A DNA stretch of 64,000 bases from Ornithodoros turicata (Eukaryota; Arthropoda; Arachnida; Ixodida; Argasidae). This document shows, one piece after another, positions 51,665-62,933 of this stretch (its first letter is position 1; every line of letters starts with the position of its first letter). Made by a program: the position numbers and the translations under genes. Location: assembly GCF_037126465.1 (NCBI RefSeq), contig NW_026999446.1:186001-250000 (forward strand), in the 5' to 3' direction. Under the pieces are notes generated by a model. It searched no databases, was not told the origin of the DNA, and saw only the letters and a program-made list of their open reading frames with translations.

Positions 51665-54600
51665 TATGAACATCAACTTGTCGGACGGCGTAGCAATGTT
51701 GACCCGGGTAGCCACGATCATAATCGAGTACCAATCCTGATTGTGTGTGGCAGGAGGTAGAAGAGTTGTATACAAATATAATGCACTGACTTTGTTTCAT
51801 AGTGATTTGCATGCATAAGGGGCATGGCGCGAAAAGTTGCATATTTTCTTACTAGTAGATTATTTAAAGATGGATATACAGTGCGTCTTTCTAACATTTA
51901 CGGTTTTTTTCCTTAAAAAAACTACGGGAGCAGCATAGATGTCGTTTTTGCAGTCGGGTCCGGCCAGGTGGACATCGTCTCGAAGAGAGTATGTATAACC
52001 TAAAATTCGTTAATTCACCGTTTAATTAGGGAATTTCGTACAACAGCGAAATAGGTGAATGGAAGTCGATCCTATTCCATTGACTTGAAAGCTATTCCAT
52101 TCCCTGAAACGCGCACGTGCACTGAAATATCCATGGCCGAATTTTGTTATGCAAAATAGATGAGAAGGAAACCGAAACTGCGCTTGTCTGGAGCACGAGG
52201 AGTACAGCGCTCATTCCACGTCTCAGGGCCACGGGAACTATGCAGAAGATTGAAGGATCTGGTGGCCAGAGCCAGATGAACCGCTTTGCCTTGTCAGATA
52301 AGCCTTCGTCGGAGTGTCCTTTCAGCATGACCTTCGTTCGGCGAAAGTCATGCGCAGCTGACATTTTCATCTTTAAACTCGTAGGCATATTACGTTTTCT
52401 GCTACGTTGAAGACATCGTTGCAACGCTCCTCTTAGATTCTTGTATTTTTTATATCGATCATAGATCCTTAAATACACGTATCGAGTGCCAGGGAAGCGC
52501 TTTGACTGCAATTGCTGAAGCGACAGGTTCCGTACTCTTTCCCATTTCCCCAGGGGAACGAAATTGTCCACTGCAGTTGACTGCGAGCCATTTCATTTCC
52601 CAGCACAACTGTTGATCACAACCGATCAGCAGCGATCAGAGTCAATACTAACGACGCCAACTAACATATATCTGTTAGCTGAACTATAAACGCTGCTTTT
52701 AACTCGCCTAAAATTCCAATAGCACAAATCATTCTGCAAACACAAAAACAGTATCTTGGGGAACAAAACGACAATAGCACTACGCTGGTGGCCTTCGTGT
52801 TTCGTTATGGGAATTTGTTGAGGATATGTTAGGCCATGTGAGCTTTGGACGGTGGCGTCGCCTGCGGCCGTGAAGCAAAACTTTGCCGCGCTATGCGATA
52901 GGCCGCTTCAAAGAAGCAAGCAAAATGTCATGGTTCAATATATTCGTAAGCTTGCAGAAACTTTGTGTTTCGATATGTATGTTTAGTACGCACAAACCAG
53001 TATTTACAACGCTAAAAATTTGCTAATTGTTCCAATCTTATTAACTAGGCACAATAATAGAGTAGATTGCTGCATTCGGCATGTTTCACATGTGGCGTCT
53101 TTTTTCCAGCTTGTCCAAAGTACTTGGCCCATGGAGCTCCCCTGAACATCAGTGCCGGGCTCTTCGCTCCCTTTTTGTTTTCATGCAGGCCACTGGACTC
53201 CTTGAAGAGCTCTAAACAGAACTCCGACCTGTTGTTGCTTCATTCTCACCATAATTCATCCTCTCATATCAACCACTGTGAAATGGGGTAGTGTCCTGAG
53301 GCTACCACGGGGAAACATCCCATGTCATCATCACTTCTTCATTTATTGTTGTTGTTGTTGTCTTTTTTCCAATGCTGGTACGCGATACTGTGCAGTGTAT
53401 GTTGCATTAGTACTCCACCGAGTGTGAACCCAATTAAGGGCGTCTCTTGCATGCCGTGCACTCGATCCATGCGGGTTGTTTCTCTTTCGCAGTGGCGTTT
53501 CCTCAAAAAGGTTCACGCACCGTCTTGCACATTCAGATCAGATACGCTCTTTCAGAATGAGACTGATACTGCAGGATTTTTCTTCGGAACTAACACACTC
53601 TCATTGTAGTCCCCGATATTTACTCCCGAGCGTTGCGGACAGCCCCGAAATGTCGGCGCATTTAATCCCGACAGGGACTCATGAATGGGACGGGTCATGT
53701 AGTCCCCGTTGACCCGTTGGTGCTTAAAGTGTGACCCCGCAACAAAGTCACCACAACGATTGTGACATAGCAGTAACCCTTGCGCCGTCAGGAACATACA
53801 TACGAAATATCGCGTTCCCAGAGTGCGCAGATTTTATTCGAACGAATTATTACGAAGTGAGCGCTTCGGCCTCCGTGAAGCAAGAGGGAGCCGAAACAAC
53901 ATTGCCGACGTCATCCTGCATAGAAGAATGGGAGCATCGTAGCAGACGACAATGCCGGGTGACGTCACAGTACTTCCCTCCTGGCGAACCGCTATGCCAT
54001 TTGCATGTTGGTTTCGGTGTTTGGTATTGTCATCATTTACGAATTAATTAGTCGCACAAACTGAATGCGAATGTTGTATTCGGTATCAAGGGAGCGACCC
54101 GTGTTCGGTATGATGCTCACCTATTTTTTTTTTTTTTTCGAATCCTTCCGAAGTCTCCCTTTAGAGGAAAGAGCAGCTGAAATATTGAAAACACTTACGT
54201 TTCAGGAACAGACCGCGAAGTGCCACCGAAGTCGCCGATGCGAATGGGGCTTCTTATATGCTTCGCTGTTTGCGCTAACCACGGAGGATGTTCCTTTCGG
54301 GGTACCGTGGGGAAGATAACTTTACGAGCAAATTTCCTGATTGGCTCAGAACTTGAACGACAGGTCTTACGCGTGTGTTCTCCAAGTGTTTCTGTTTTTC
54401 TTTTTACATGGTGGTGCGTGGCATTCCTCGAACTTTCCCACAGATAACATATCAAGACACTCTAGAAACGATGTGCAAGCACTGTAGTTGACAGACTAGA
54501 GCGTGAAGCGAAAGCTCTTTTTTTTTTCTTTCTTTCTTCGCGTGACAATCGCCAAAGCTTGGGTTCTTTTTGTAGGAATGATGATCCTATCGGAGGAGCT

Positions 54601-54985
54601 CGCAAATCGCAACATGCCTCTGTTGGGTGCCAGATTTCTAATGTAGAGTGATGTTTTATTTCGCTTTTCACTTTAGTTTCCAATGGGGAAAGCGGGATCT
54701 TTTTTGAGTACTGCACAGTACGGACGTTGAAGGCAGGTAACCACGAATATGAGCCAACTTGTCGTGCTTCAAAGTCCCTTTCAAGATGAGACAGGTAGCT
54801 ATATGCCTCATTTACGATATCTCATCGTTGCTTCGTTTTTCCTTCTTCTTGTTTTCTATAAGGGACCCAATCGATTACAACAACCCTGCTCAGCGCTGCC
54901 ACCCAGTTACCATTTTACGGAGCAACCCTCGGGTGACGGGTTGCACGATCACGACAACGTCTAGCGGGGGATGTGTACTAGTGCA
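51665..54985. other. Intergenic, no recognised gene
   Basis: About 3.3 kb. The longest frame, 159 codons at 52092-52571 on the minus strand, has no recognisable domain and overlaps an 88-codon frame on the other strand. T-runs at 54125-54138 and a (GTT)n tract at 53347-53359. Confidence 0.45.
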
Positions 54986-55245
54986 AAACTATCGCTAGTA
55001 CTATCGATACTATCACGGTCGTATGAGAATCGAACTATCGATAGTAAGAAAACTCCCCCAGTCCTTCCTGCTGTCCTCTCTCCATCTGTCCATGTCTGTA
55101 CGCCGCTCATAGCCACAGTTGCTTCGCGGCGCTCATACGGAATAAAAAAAAGTAAGAAAACTATCGATACCACTATCGATAGCTGACTGTCGATAGTAGG
55201 AAAACTATCGATTGTACTATCGATAGCAGGCTATCCATGGTCGGC
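54986..55245. repeat. Cluster of ATCGATAG palindromes
   Basis: About nine copies of ACTATCGAT or its inverse (e.g. ACTATCGATAGTA) occur in 170 bp once the SINE at 55055-55150 is ignored. The spacing is irregular. Could be the subterminal region of an unknown DNA transposon. Confidence 0.6.
55055..55150 (+). mobile_element. 3' end of a Ruka-like SINE with 12-bp target duplication
   Basis: Reads GTCCTTCCTGCTGTCC, GTACGCCGCTCATAGCCAC and GTTGCTTCGCGGCGC, then AATAAAAAAAA. An exact duplication AGTAAGAAAACT flanks it (55043-55054 and 55151-55162). It is 5' truncated, as LINE-driven insertions often are. Confidence 0.8.
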
Positions 55246-55850
55246 TGTCGGAAAATTATCAGGGAGCGGATAAAAGTAGAAAAAGAAAATGCCTGACTCC
55301 TGCAAGTTTTAGAATACAGCTGAGAGCAGCTTTCCCTGCTGACCTTGAGCTTCTCATGCCGCCCAACCCAACTTCAAGGTCACGTGCGATACTCTCTGGA
55401 CAGGATCGACTGGCATTGCTGAGTGGGTATGCTGAGCATCTTCTTTTGCTGCTTGCATACATTACAGGCAAACGGAAAAATATGTGTCGCACATAATTAT
55501 TTCGTTTTCACTGCACAAGCGCGAAAATGAAGATAGGAAGGAACGCCAACTTTATTTCGATTAGGCCTGTACCGTCGGCACTACTTCAGGAGAGTGCGAC
55601 TACAGTGCAAATGTAGGTTCGACACCTTCGCTTCCAAAGCGGAGAAGCGGCTGCTCGTCTGCCGTCCCCGCTGCGGCCACCGCCTTTATGCTTGCCTTTC
55701 CTTTCATGAATACTGTTTGTGTGTCTTACGCTTCACTGTACAAGTCATTGGAATAAGTCCGTGTTAAGGCTGGTTCTGCTCACGACAACTTGAATAATAA
55801 CACTAGTAAATGTGGTCTCGACAGAATGGCGTAAATGCAGGCTAACTGGT
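55246..55850. other. Intergenic, no recognised feature
   Basis: Unique sequence, short frames only. Confidence 0.45.
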
Positions 55851-55857
55851 GGATAAA

Positions 55858-55999
55858 TTCCATGATAGGCAAGCCTGAGCGATGGGCAAGACACGTAAAC
55901 AAACACAAACACGAAGGCTCAAACAGAAGGCTTTTTGAGCCTTCGTGTTTGTGTTTGTTTACGTGTCTTGCCCATCGCTCAGGCTTGCCTATCGTGGAA
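55858..55999. repeat. Near-perfect 142-bp palindrome
   Basis: Arms of about 65 bp (left GATAGGCAAGCCTGAGCGAT, right ATCGCTCAGGCTTGCCTATC) around a loop of about 10 bases. A 12-bp direct repeat AATGTGGTCTCG lies outside at 55809-55820 and 56000-56011. Confidence 0.8.
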
Positions 56000-56519
56000 A
56001 ATGTGGTCTCGTTCCCGAACGCTATTACAGCAACTCTTGTGGTCATAATCAAATCAAAATTCAACAAAATTGTTACCCATAACATAAAAACCCGAGACGA
56101 GGGGACAAAAAATGACACCACAAACAAGGTCTCTGTAAGTTTACAAATTATTCTGTTAGTTTAACGCAATCATTTTGTTCACTTAACATTCTTGGGGTGC
56201 CTGTTGCCGCGTTCGGAGATGAGACCCAAGTTTTTTCATCGTTATTATTAAGGTTGACGTGAGCTGTACCTGTAAGCAGGGAGTGGACGACGTGTACGTT
56301 CTTCTGGCTTGCGCGAAAGAAAGAGAATATATCGCAATCGTTTTCTGGGTATCACGACAACGTTGTGGCAGATACGAACATGAGTTCTTCCTGTTTTACA
56401 GCGGTAGCTGTTAACCGGGAAGGTCTTGGGAAATCTCAAAACTCTCAGTTTCGGTTTCTGGGTGCAAAACGAGTTACAATAATGTAGAGCTTATAAAAGC
56501 GGTTTTGACATACTCAGAT

Positions 56520-56800
56520 GTGGGCACGTTGATCCGGTAAGCGTCCATCGCCTTCTGATCCCGAGATCGCGGGTTTGAACCCGGCCGAGGACGCCAGCAA
56601 CTTGGTGGCAGGGTACAAGTTGCTTAGACACGCCGTCTTCCGTGAGGGACGTTAAATACGGGGTGCCGTGTGGTGAGCTTTCATCGCACGTTAAAGAACC
56701 CTCAGGTGGGCAAAATCAATCCACAGACCGACCGCTGTGGCGTCGCTCATGATCTCAGTTGTCTCGCGACGTAAACACCCAATTATTATTAGTAAGTGTC
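56520..56800 (+). mobile_element. tRNA-derived SINE of a second family
   Basis: Has a B box-like GGGTTTGAACCCG at 56570, then GGACGTTAAATACGGGGTGC, ACGTTAAAGAACCCTCAGGT and a tail ACCCAATTATTATTA. The AAAGAACCC block is typical of abundant arthropod SINE/LINE tails. Box A is not clear. Confidence 0.55.
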
Positions 56801-56999
56801 CCTATTCTTCAGCGTTTCCCTTCTAGATTTTATCCCTATTTTAGTCCCAATTTTTGACCAGCTAATTCCAGCTCTACACATCACCACTCACTTCGCAGAT
56901 CACAAGGCAGTACTCGTCACTCTAAAGTAGCTGCGCATATATCAGAGTTATATATATTAAAGTGTCACCATCCACACACAACAGAAACTCCACTGAAAT

Positions 57000-57430
57000 T
57001 CGACAATCGTAACCGTCCTGTGTTCGCTTTCAAAAGCTTGCGTCATTTGCCCGTGCAATGAGGGAAAGCGTAACAGTATTCTCCATGCGGGCGAGAATTC
57101 GAGCATAGGTCCCACAGAAAGGTCCGTCTTTCGAACCAGTTCGAGACATGTTATCCGTCGGTCCTTGAGGATCAGGCGCTCCACAAGTTGGATGTTCTCA
57201 GGAACTCTGACACTGGGCGTTGAACCGCCCCGGCCGGGATCGTCCTGCACTGATGTACGGCCGTCTCGGAACCGTTTGCACCACTCAAACGCTTTGCTGC
57301 GGCTAAGTCTATCGTGGCTATACTGAGCCTGAAGTCTTCTGTGAATTTCAGATGACTTTACGCCTTCATTCACGAGAAACTTGATGACAATTCGCTGTTC
57401 AATGTGCGCGCTCACCTCGTTGTCGGCCAC
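57000..57430 (-). pseudogene. mariner-type transposase fragment (N-terminal HTH)
   Basis: Within a 213-codon frame, the segment IEQRIVIKFLVNEGVKSSEI, AFEWCKRFRDGRTSVQDDPG and ENIQLVERLILKDRRIT is the helix-turn-helix DNA-binding part of mariner transposases (also found in SETMAR-like proteins). The catalytic D,D domain is not present; the frame after about 57110 is not transposase-like, implying a frameshift or truncation. Confidence 0.75.
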
Positions 57431-57644
57431 CTTGTCCAGCACGTGTCTTCTGTTTTGCGCAAACTTTGGACCACCACGTGGTGATCGCGGAGGCCTGTCG
57501 CGTGCGAAAATGACGAAAAAGAAGTATCGCGAGCCATTTGTACACTCAGGAGACAGAAAGACCCGGTTTGACTTGAACACCCCTCGTACATCTGACAACC
57601 CGCATTTTCAGAAACAACGAAGAACACTAGATAGGACGGAATAT

Positions 57645-57735
57645 CGCTTTTTTATTTCATGTTAGCGTCACGAAGCAACTGTGGCTATGAGCGCCATACA
57701 GATTGGTATGTATCCTGGGCCGACTTGAGGGGCAT
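57645..57735 (-). mobile_element. 3' fragment of a Ruka-like SINE
   Basis: On the minus strand AAGTCGGCCCAGGATAC, then GGCGCTCATAGCCACAGTT, CGCTAACATG and AATAAAAAAG. It abuts the mariner fragment. The same tail occurs at 55055 and 59296. Confidence 0.65.
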
Positions 57736-57739
57736 TACT

Positions 57740-58480
57740 ACCTACCTGAAAGACCAATATTGAGAGAATAGATGTGAGATAAAAATGCAGCAGGCATCTG
57801 CCCCGCCGGTCACTATATATTCCGTGCAAGTTTCATGCGACGTCAGGTTTCCCGGGTTTCTGTTGCTTGTTGCTGTTTGAAAAAGCGATGCAGTCATGTC
57901 CCGATATTCCGCGATGAGTGAACGCAATTATGTGCCCGGATTACGTCCAACTCGCTCCGCTAAAGCGTAAGAGGCGCTCTTAACGCGCGCAGTGTTGCAT
58001 GCCAAGCCAATAGAACAGACGTGAAAGTCGGAGCCGGGGAAGGGGAAGATGTTCCCCCGCTTACCCTAATAAGACGGTCTACATTCTGAAGCTCGAAAGT
58101 AATAAAAACACTTGACTCCGTCTGTCAACTCTCCAGTTCCATATCAACACTGGGGGGCACGCAGCGGATGCTACAGTTGCTAATTACAGGTTTAGCTCGT
58201 GCGAAGCCCTCCTTAGTTTAATTCGCGTAATTAATAACCGTTAGGGGCGAGCTAATTTACATTATCAACGACTTAGAACTGAATTATACGCGTTCTCAAT
58301 ACGTGATTCTCTAGTAGATCGCCTATGGCCAGCAGGACCATTCCACACTTTGCCGCAAAATCCAGAGCAGCTGCCGCAGTTTACAATTGAAATTCCGGTT
58401 CAGCGATATCCATTGCTCATCAATAAGGCTTCGTAATATCAAGTGCACCGTCTAGTCTACAGCTGGGTTAGTTGGTTGTT
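57740..58480. other. Intergenic, no recognised feature
   Basis: Unique sequence, nothing recognised. Confidence 0.45.
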
Positions 58481-58483
58481 CAC

Positions 58484-58562
58484 CGCGACAGACACAGAGA
58501 GCTGCAGGAAAACAGCCCGTCCTGTGCCATTTTCCTGCAACGTAGCTCTCAGTCTCTGTCGT
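58484..58562. repeat. Hairpin of about 78 bp
   Basis: CGACAGACACAGAGAGCT at 58486 pairs with AGCTCTCAGTCTCTGTCG ending at 58561; an inner GCAGGAAAA/TTTTCCTGC pair continues the stem. Confidence 0.6.
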
Positions 58563-59030
58563 AGTATCAAACGCAGCCTTTGTAATGAATAAACATGACG
58601 ACTTAGGAGTCAAGCAATACGTTGCAAGACGTGTTAGAAACCGAAAAGCACTTTTTCCATGTGCTGAGTAGATGGCCCTCTAGCTCAAGTGCTTCCTACA
58701 CAACAGCGTCTATAACGACAACCCAAGCACCTTACGCGAAGAGTGCGTAATCTTCACTTCTCTTATCTGTTCCGAGTGAGTGAGTCAATAATGGTACAAA
58801 AGTCTCGTCCAGAGCGGCTACTTACTCCAAGTGCGCTTACTGACTGCAAGTCTTGCAAACATGGCAGTAGATCGTCCGACGCAGCTGTAGCTTTCATGAG
58901 GCTGAACGTCAGCGAAACCATATCTGTTTTGAGATTAGAAAGCAGGGAACATCCAGCCGATAATACAATGTTATTAATATTGATAGTTATTGACGAAAGT
59001 TAAAATCACCTCGAGAGGATAACACAATTA
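58563..59030. other. Intergenic, no recognised feature
   Basis: An 86-codon frame at 58743-59003 has no family resemblance. Confidence 0.4.
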
Positions 59031-59032
59031 AA

Positions 59033-59168
59033 CAAATACGGTATCGTAAAGAGCGACGAGAAAGTAGGCGAGCTGGTGATAATTGATCTTCATAACGAAC
59101 CCGAGACTCCTGTTTAGTGTGTTTTCCCCCAGTTTCATGGTTCGTTATGAAGATCAAATACGGTATCG
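59033..59168. repeat. Hairpin bounded by a 14-bp direct repeat
   Basis: TTGATCTTCATAACGAACC (59083-59101) is inverted at 59139-59157. CAAATACGGTATCG occurs at 59033-59046 and again at 59155-59168. Confidence 0.65.
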
Positions 59169-59359
59169 ATTCGTACCGGAGTTTAAAGCCGTGCCGGTAA
59201 AAGCTCCATTTTTATATAGATACTGTTTTGAACGGCGATGATATCTTGTCCCGGTCCAATCTAGTAGGCATTGTTCGCTCTAGCAAGAAAATTGTTTCTT
59301 TTTTAACTCCGTGTTAGCGCCGCGAGGCAACTGTGGCTGTGAGAGGCGTGGACGATGTC

Positions 59360-60495
59360 AGAGACCCACGAGTGCAAACGACGTAAGAGAGTTCCTTTCA
59401 AGTTTCTTTTATAGCCAATGTCACAGCACAGGTTGCCAACTCCAAACCTGTCAAAACAAACAATGGGCAGCGCCCTCTACATTTCCCCCCTTTTGTCCGA
59501 AAGGAGTTCCAAGTCCACAAATTCACAAATTCTAATTCTAAGTTGACAAGTTCTGAATTCACAAATCCGAGGAGGGGGGTGTCGAAGTAGCTTGCCGTTG
59601 TTGGCCGCACTCAAGTGGACATCGTCACGACTATAGCAAAAAAAAAAAAGAAAAAAAGAAAAAAGAGGGGCAGAGGAGAGTTGACGATTTCAAAGTGATG
59701 CATAGGCAGGATGACCGATACTGATGGGACGGAAGCACACTGTAGATGAGAGGTGCGCTAGAGTGGTCTTTCCGCGAGGGCCGTTTCTTGAAGGAAGCGC
59801 ACGAGGCCGCGTGTTTTTGAAAGTCCAAACGCTGAGGTCTAACGACCAGTCGACCACTCTGCGTTCTCAGGCCTTCACTGAGAATGTCCACTCGTTCTTG
59901 GGTCTCTTCTCTGGTAGACAATCCTGCGGTGTCGCGCCATCAACTTGGTGGTCAGGAGGTCCTGCCGTCAACCGTTCTTCCTGCTCGAATGGTACCAAGT
60001 TTCTTCGGTTTCTCTGGAGTATGGTGCCATCCACTATCACTCTAAGAAAAAAAGGGTGTGAAAAGGTGGTAACTTGTATAGTTACCACCTAGATCAACAT
60101 AGCGTCTGATAAAGGGCGTAAAAGGGTGGTAAAAGCAATTACCATCTATCCCAATTGCAACAAAAAGGCATACGCCCTCTTCGCTCACCGAATCAGAAGT
60201 GGGAACCCTATCATTCGTGGCAGAGAGTCAGATGTGACAACTATTACCTCCTGAAATGTATAACGGCTCCACCCTTTTTTCTGTGAGTTATCGAACGACC
60301 TTGGGCGCTGAGCGGGCCTTAGTACGACTGCCGGTACCCTCTGTGACTGCAACCACCCACACTCGATCTCCGTCTTGCACTGGGGGAGTCCGATGTCGGT
60401 AGCTAAAGTTGCTTGCCTGCTGCTCGGCTACTGTCTTCAGGCGAACCGATGACGGCTTCCCTCCTGGGTAGCTTCGTCCTCAGTCTTTGTCCCAT
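59360..60495 (-). pseudogene. Ty3/Gypsy retrotransposon 3' part (integrase tail, PPT, LTR start)
   Basis: On the minus strand LMGQRLRTKLPRR (about 60455-60494), DGDRVWVVAV (about 60346-60378) and ILQRNRRNLVPFEQEE (about 59980-60026) match the end of Gypsy integrases, in different frames. A polypurine tract AAAAGGGGGGAAATG ends at 59481, after which TGTAGAGGGCG starts what looks like the 3' LTR, with a TATAAAAG box at 59406-59413. At about 59357 the LTR runs into a SINE tail (CGCTAACACGG...AAAAAAG, 59290-59357), so its end is not defined. A small MITE interrupts the coding part. Confidence 0.6.
60037..60291. mobile_element. Short MITE inside the Gypsy remnant
   Basis: Ends CTCTAAGAAAAAAAGGGTG and, inverted, CTCACAGAAAAAAGGGTG; about 255 bp. 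A possible 4-bp TATC duplication flanks it. It splits the integrase-tail coding region. Confidence 0.6.
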
Positions 60496-60499
60496 TAAC

Positions 60500-60825
60500 A
60501 GTTGTTGTTGTTGTATTGTTGACTCTATGAGATGAGCCACAGAAGATTGTGTACCCATCTTCCTAAACTTTCCCTAACCATTTATCCCGCTTGTTATCCG
60601 TATCTTGCCTATTTTTATCCTAGAGTCAACAACTGAGACAAGTTCTAAAACACTGCCACATTGCTATCGCAGTCAAGTGCAGCATCCCATCGTACACTCT
60701 CGAGGAGTGCCAACACCACTGTGCTTCACACTTAAACCACCCTGCATAGCTTTAAAATGCTGGATAAACATAATTTCATTCATACGTACTCACTGAAGTG
60801 GAACTTGATGATCCCTTCCACCACC
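60500..60825. other. Spacer with a (GTT)n SINE tail fragment
   Basis: GTTGTTGTTGTATTGTTGAC and TCTATGAGATGA at 60501-60533 match a block beside the (GTT)n SINE in array units (near 3486 and 12059). The rest is unrecognised. Confidence 0.5.
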
Positions 60826-62100
60826 CTAAAGCCTATTTCTGCCACTGCTTGAAGAAATTTTGCGGCCCCAAACGTAACCTTTCCGCCACATCCGCACATA
60901 ATAGCTCACAAGATTCCTAAATTTCGCCTTGCTCCAACAATCACCTCCATGAACAACCCTACATCTTCTAAGCCAAACTTGATAGACAATTTCTGCGGCC
61001 ATCAATATATAGAGTCTTTGCTGCTTCTTAACTACCTGCCCGAAATGGATCCTCACAGTTTGTTCAAAAGTTAGACTACTTAATCCAAAATATTTTTTGA
61101 AGCATAACCACAGGTATGCAGGCACTTTACACTCAAAAATTGCATGTTTTATTGTTTCTGTGCGACTACAAAGTGCGCAGCTCCGTCTACTGGTCTTACC
61201 CCATAAATAGAATCTGTCTTTCACAGGTAGTACTCCATGCCCTATTCTCCACAACAACGATTTCCATTTACTATACAACCAGAAGCTATTCGGTCTTCTC
61301 CATCCCTCTCGTGTTATCTGGGAAGAGGAGCTCTCAACTAATTCTTTCCTCAAGTCTTTGTAGATTTCCACGACCTTCCAATCGCCATAGTCCTTCTTAT
61401 TGTTCAACTTTTTAAGCTGGACATTGGCACTCTATGATCAATGCTTTCTTGCCTAAAACGTTTTATGTTAGTCCCCAGCCAAAATCTCGATAACAGTTTC
61501 CCGGAACCTTCCTGAGCTAGCACCCTGTAAGTTCCATGTACAGCGTATGCCTGTGGCGAATGTCGAAAGTCCGAAATTCGCAGGCCACCATCCCCTAGTG
61601 GAAGCTTTAATCTTCCTTGCGCCACCCACTGAGTCTTTCCACTTCAAATGAAGCTAAAACAACGTTTCTCTATTCCTCGGCATACATCCCGAGATGGGTG
61701 AATGGCCGAGAACAAGTATGTGTACTTTGGCACCACGATAGCTTTAATGACCTGTGCTTTAGCCATCGGTGACATTGCAGGCTCGTCGTGATCTTCCATA
61801 ATCTTTTCGACTGCTGCCTTCAAGTAGGACCAATTACTGCAAGACGCTCCATGCTTATCAAATAGGATACCTAAAATTTTTACTTCATTAACAATCCTCA
61901 GCCCTAGATCTCTCCTTCGGTACTCGTCCCCCATGTACAACATTTTCGATTTCTCTTTGTTAATTATTGCTCCACTTCTTGTCCCATAACCTGCTAAAAC
62001 CCGCAACGTGTTCTCGATGTGTCCTTTTCACTCTGAACAATCATGGACAAGTCGTCTGCATAGACGACTATTGTCTTTGTCTGTGCTGAGCCCGGTATTC
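60826..62100 (-). pseudogene. 5'-truncated LINE: reverse transcriptase and C-terminal zinc knuckle
   Basis: On the minus strand the catalytic motif VVYADDLSMIV is at about 62036-62068, followed after a frameshift by SGAIINKEKSKMLYMG (to about 61905), PLGDGGLRISDFR (about 61560-61600) and the zinc-knuckle end SCALCSRTETIKHAIFEC with the stop at 60826. This order is the palm, thumb and C-terminal part of a non-LTR retrotransposon protein. Everything upstream of the YADD region is missing. At least two frame breaks make it inactive. Clade cannot be fixed by eye. Confidence 0.8.
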
Positions 62101-62502
62101 ACACTCCCTTGATTGATGAACACAAATAGAATACTACACATTAGGACAAAAGTTTACGAAACACGATAACTTGTGGAGTGGTGGCCACTACTGTAACAAA
62201 ACGGTTACTAAGAACAACGTGACAATGCTCAGTGGTGCGTATGCCCTGGATAAACTAGAGAAGCACATACATACATGTATGCATTACATATACAGAAAAA
62301 GTTATTAACAAATTTGCAACCTGCACAGAAGAAATACAAGTAAAAATGGACACTAGTAGTGTGTGGGAAGGCTGCTTAATGCACGCTCCAGCGCTGTGCA
62401 TTGTAAGATGAAAAACATGCATTTATACGTACTTTTGTATTGAAACAATGAGCTAGTTAAGAAATGATGTACATTTGTCATAAAGGAAAACTATATATAG
62501 AT
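62101..62502. other. Spacer, no recognised feature
   Basis: AT-rich unique sequence. Confidence 0.45.
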
Positions 62503-62737
62503 AGATACTCATGGAACGATGCGACAGCACCAGAGGACACGTGTTTCGCCGTGTTTGCGGCTCGTCAGCCCTGGGTAGCTGCGCATCGTTCGTGATTGGC
62601 AAGCCAGGGGTCACTCGCTCGCTGAGTGACCCCTGGTTTGCCAATCACGAACGATGCGCAGCTACCCAGGGCTGACGAGCCGCAAACACGGCGAAACACG
62701 TGTCCTCTGGTGCTGTCGCATCGTTCCATGAGTATCT
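62503..62737. repeat. Near-perfect 235-bp palindrome
   Basis: Two arms of about 113 bp (left AGATACTCATGGAACGATGC, right GCATCGTTCCATGAGTATCT) with one evident mismatch, around a 7-base loop GCTCGCT. No internal repeats or coding capacity. Could be a fold-back MITE or a recent inverted duplication. Confidence 0.85.
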
Positions 62738-62838
62738 GTTTCTCTACGTGCAGCCATAGAAGCCATCTTAATCTGTAAGTTTGAATTTCAAACACGTCTA
62801 GCGTCATTTAGTTATCTTTTAATGGCTTTCCCCCTCTT

Positions 62839-62870
<32 letters not shown>
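62839..62870. repeat. (TA)n(CA)n microsatellite
   Basis: TATATATATATATATATA followed by CACACACACACA, just upstream of the splice acceptor of the exon at 62934. Confidence 0.85.
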
Positions 62871-62933
62871 TATGCTTACTAGTACATTATGCAAGCGTCC
62901 AAATTAATTTTCTATTAACAAAGGTTTCTGCAG

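Noticed and set aside
52092..52571. 159-codon frame on the minus strand upstream of the Kunitz gene
   Set aside because: No recognisable domain and a competing frame on the other strand; length is possible by chance in 64 kb.
59312..59481. A complete 170-bp LTR ending in TAACA
   Set aside because: The supposed end (CGCTAACACGG with an A tail) is the 3' tail of the tick SINE also found at 55055 and 57645, so only the LTR start is supported.
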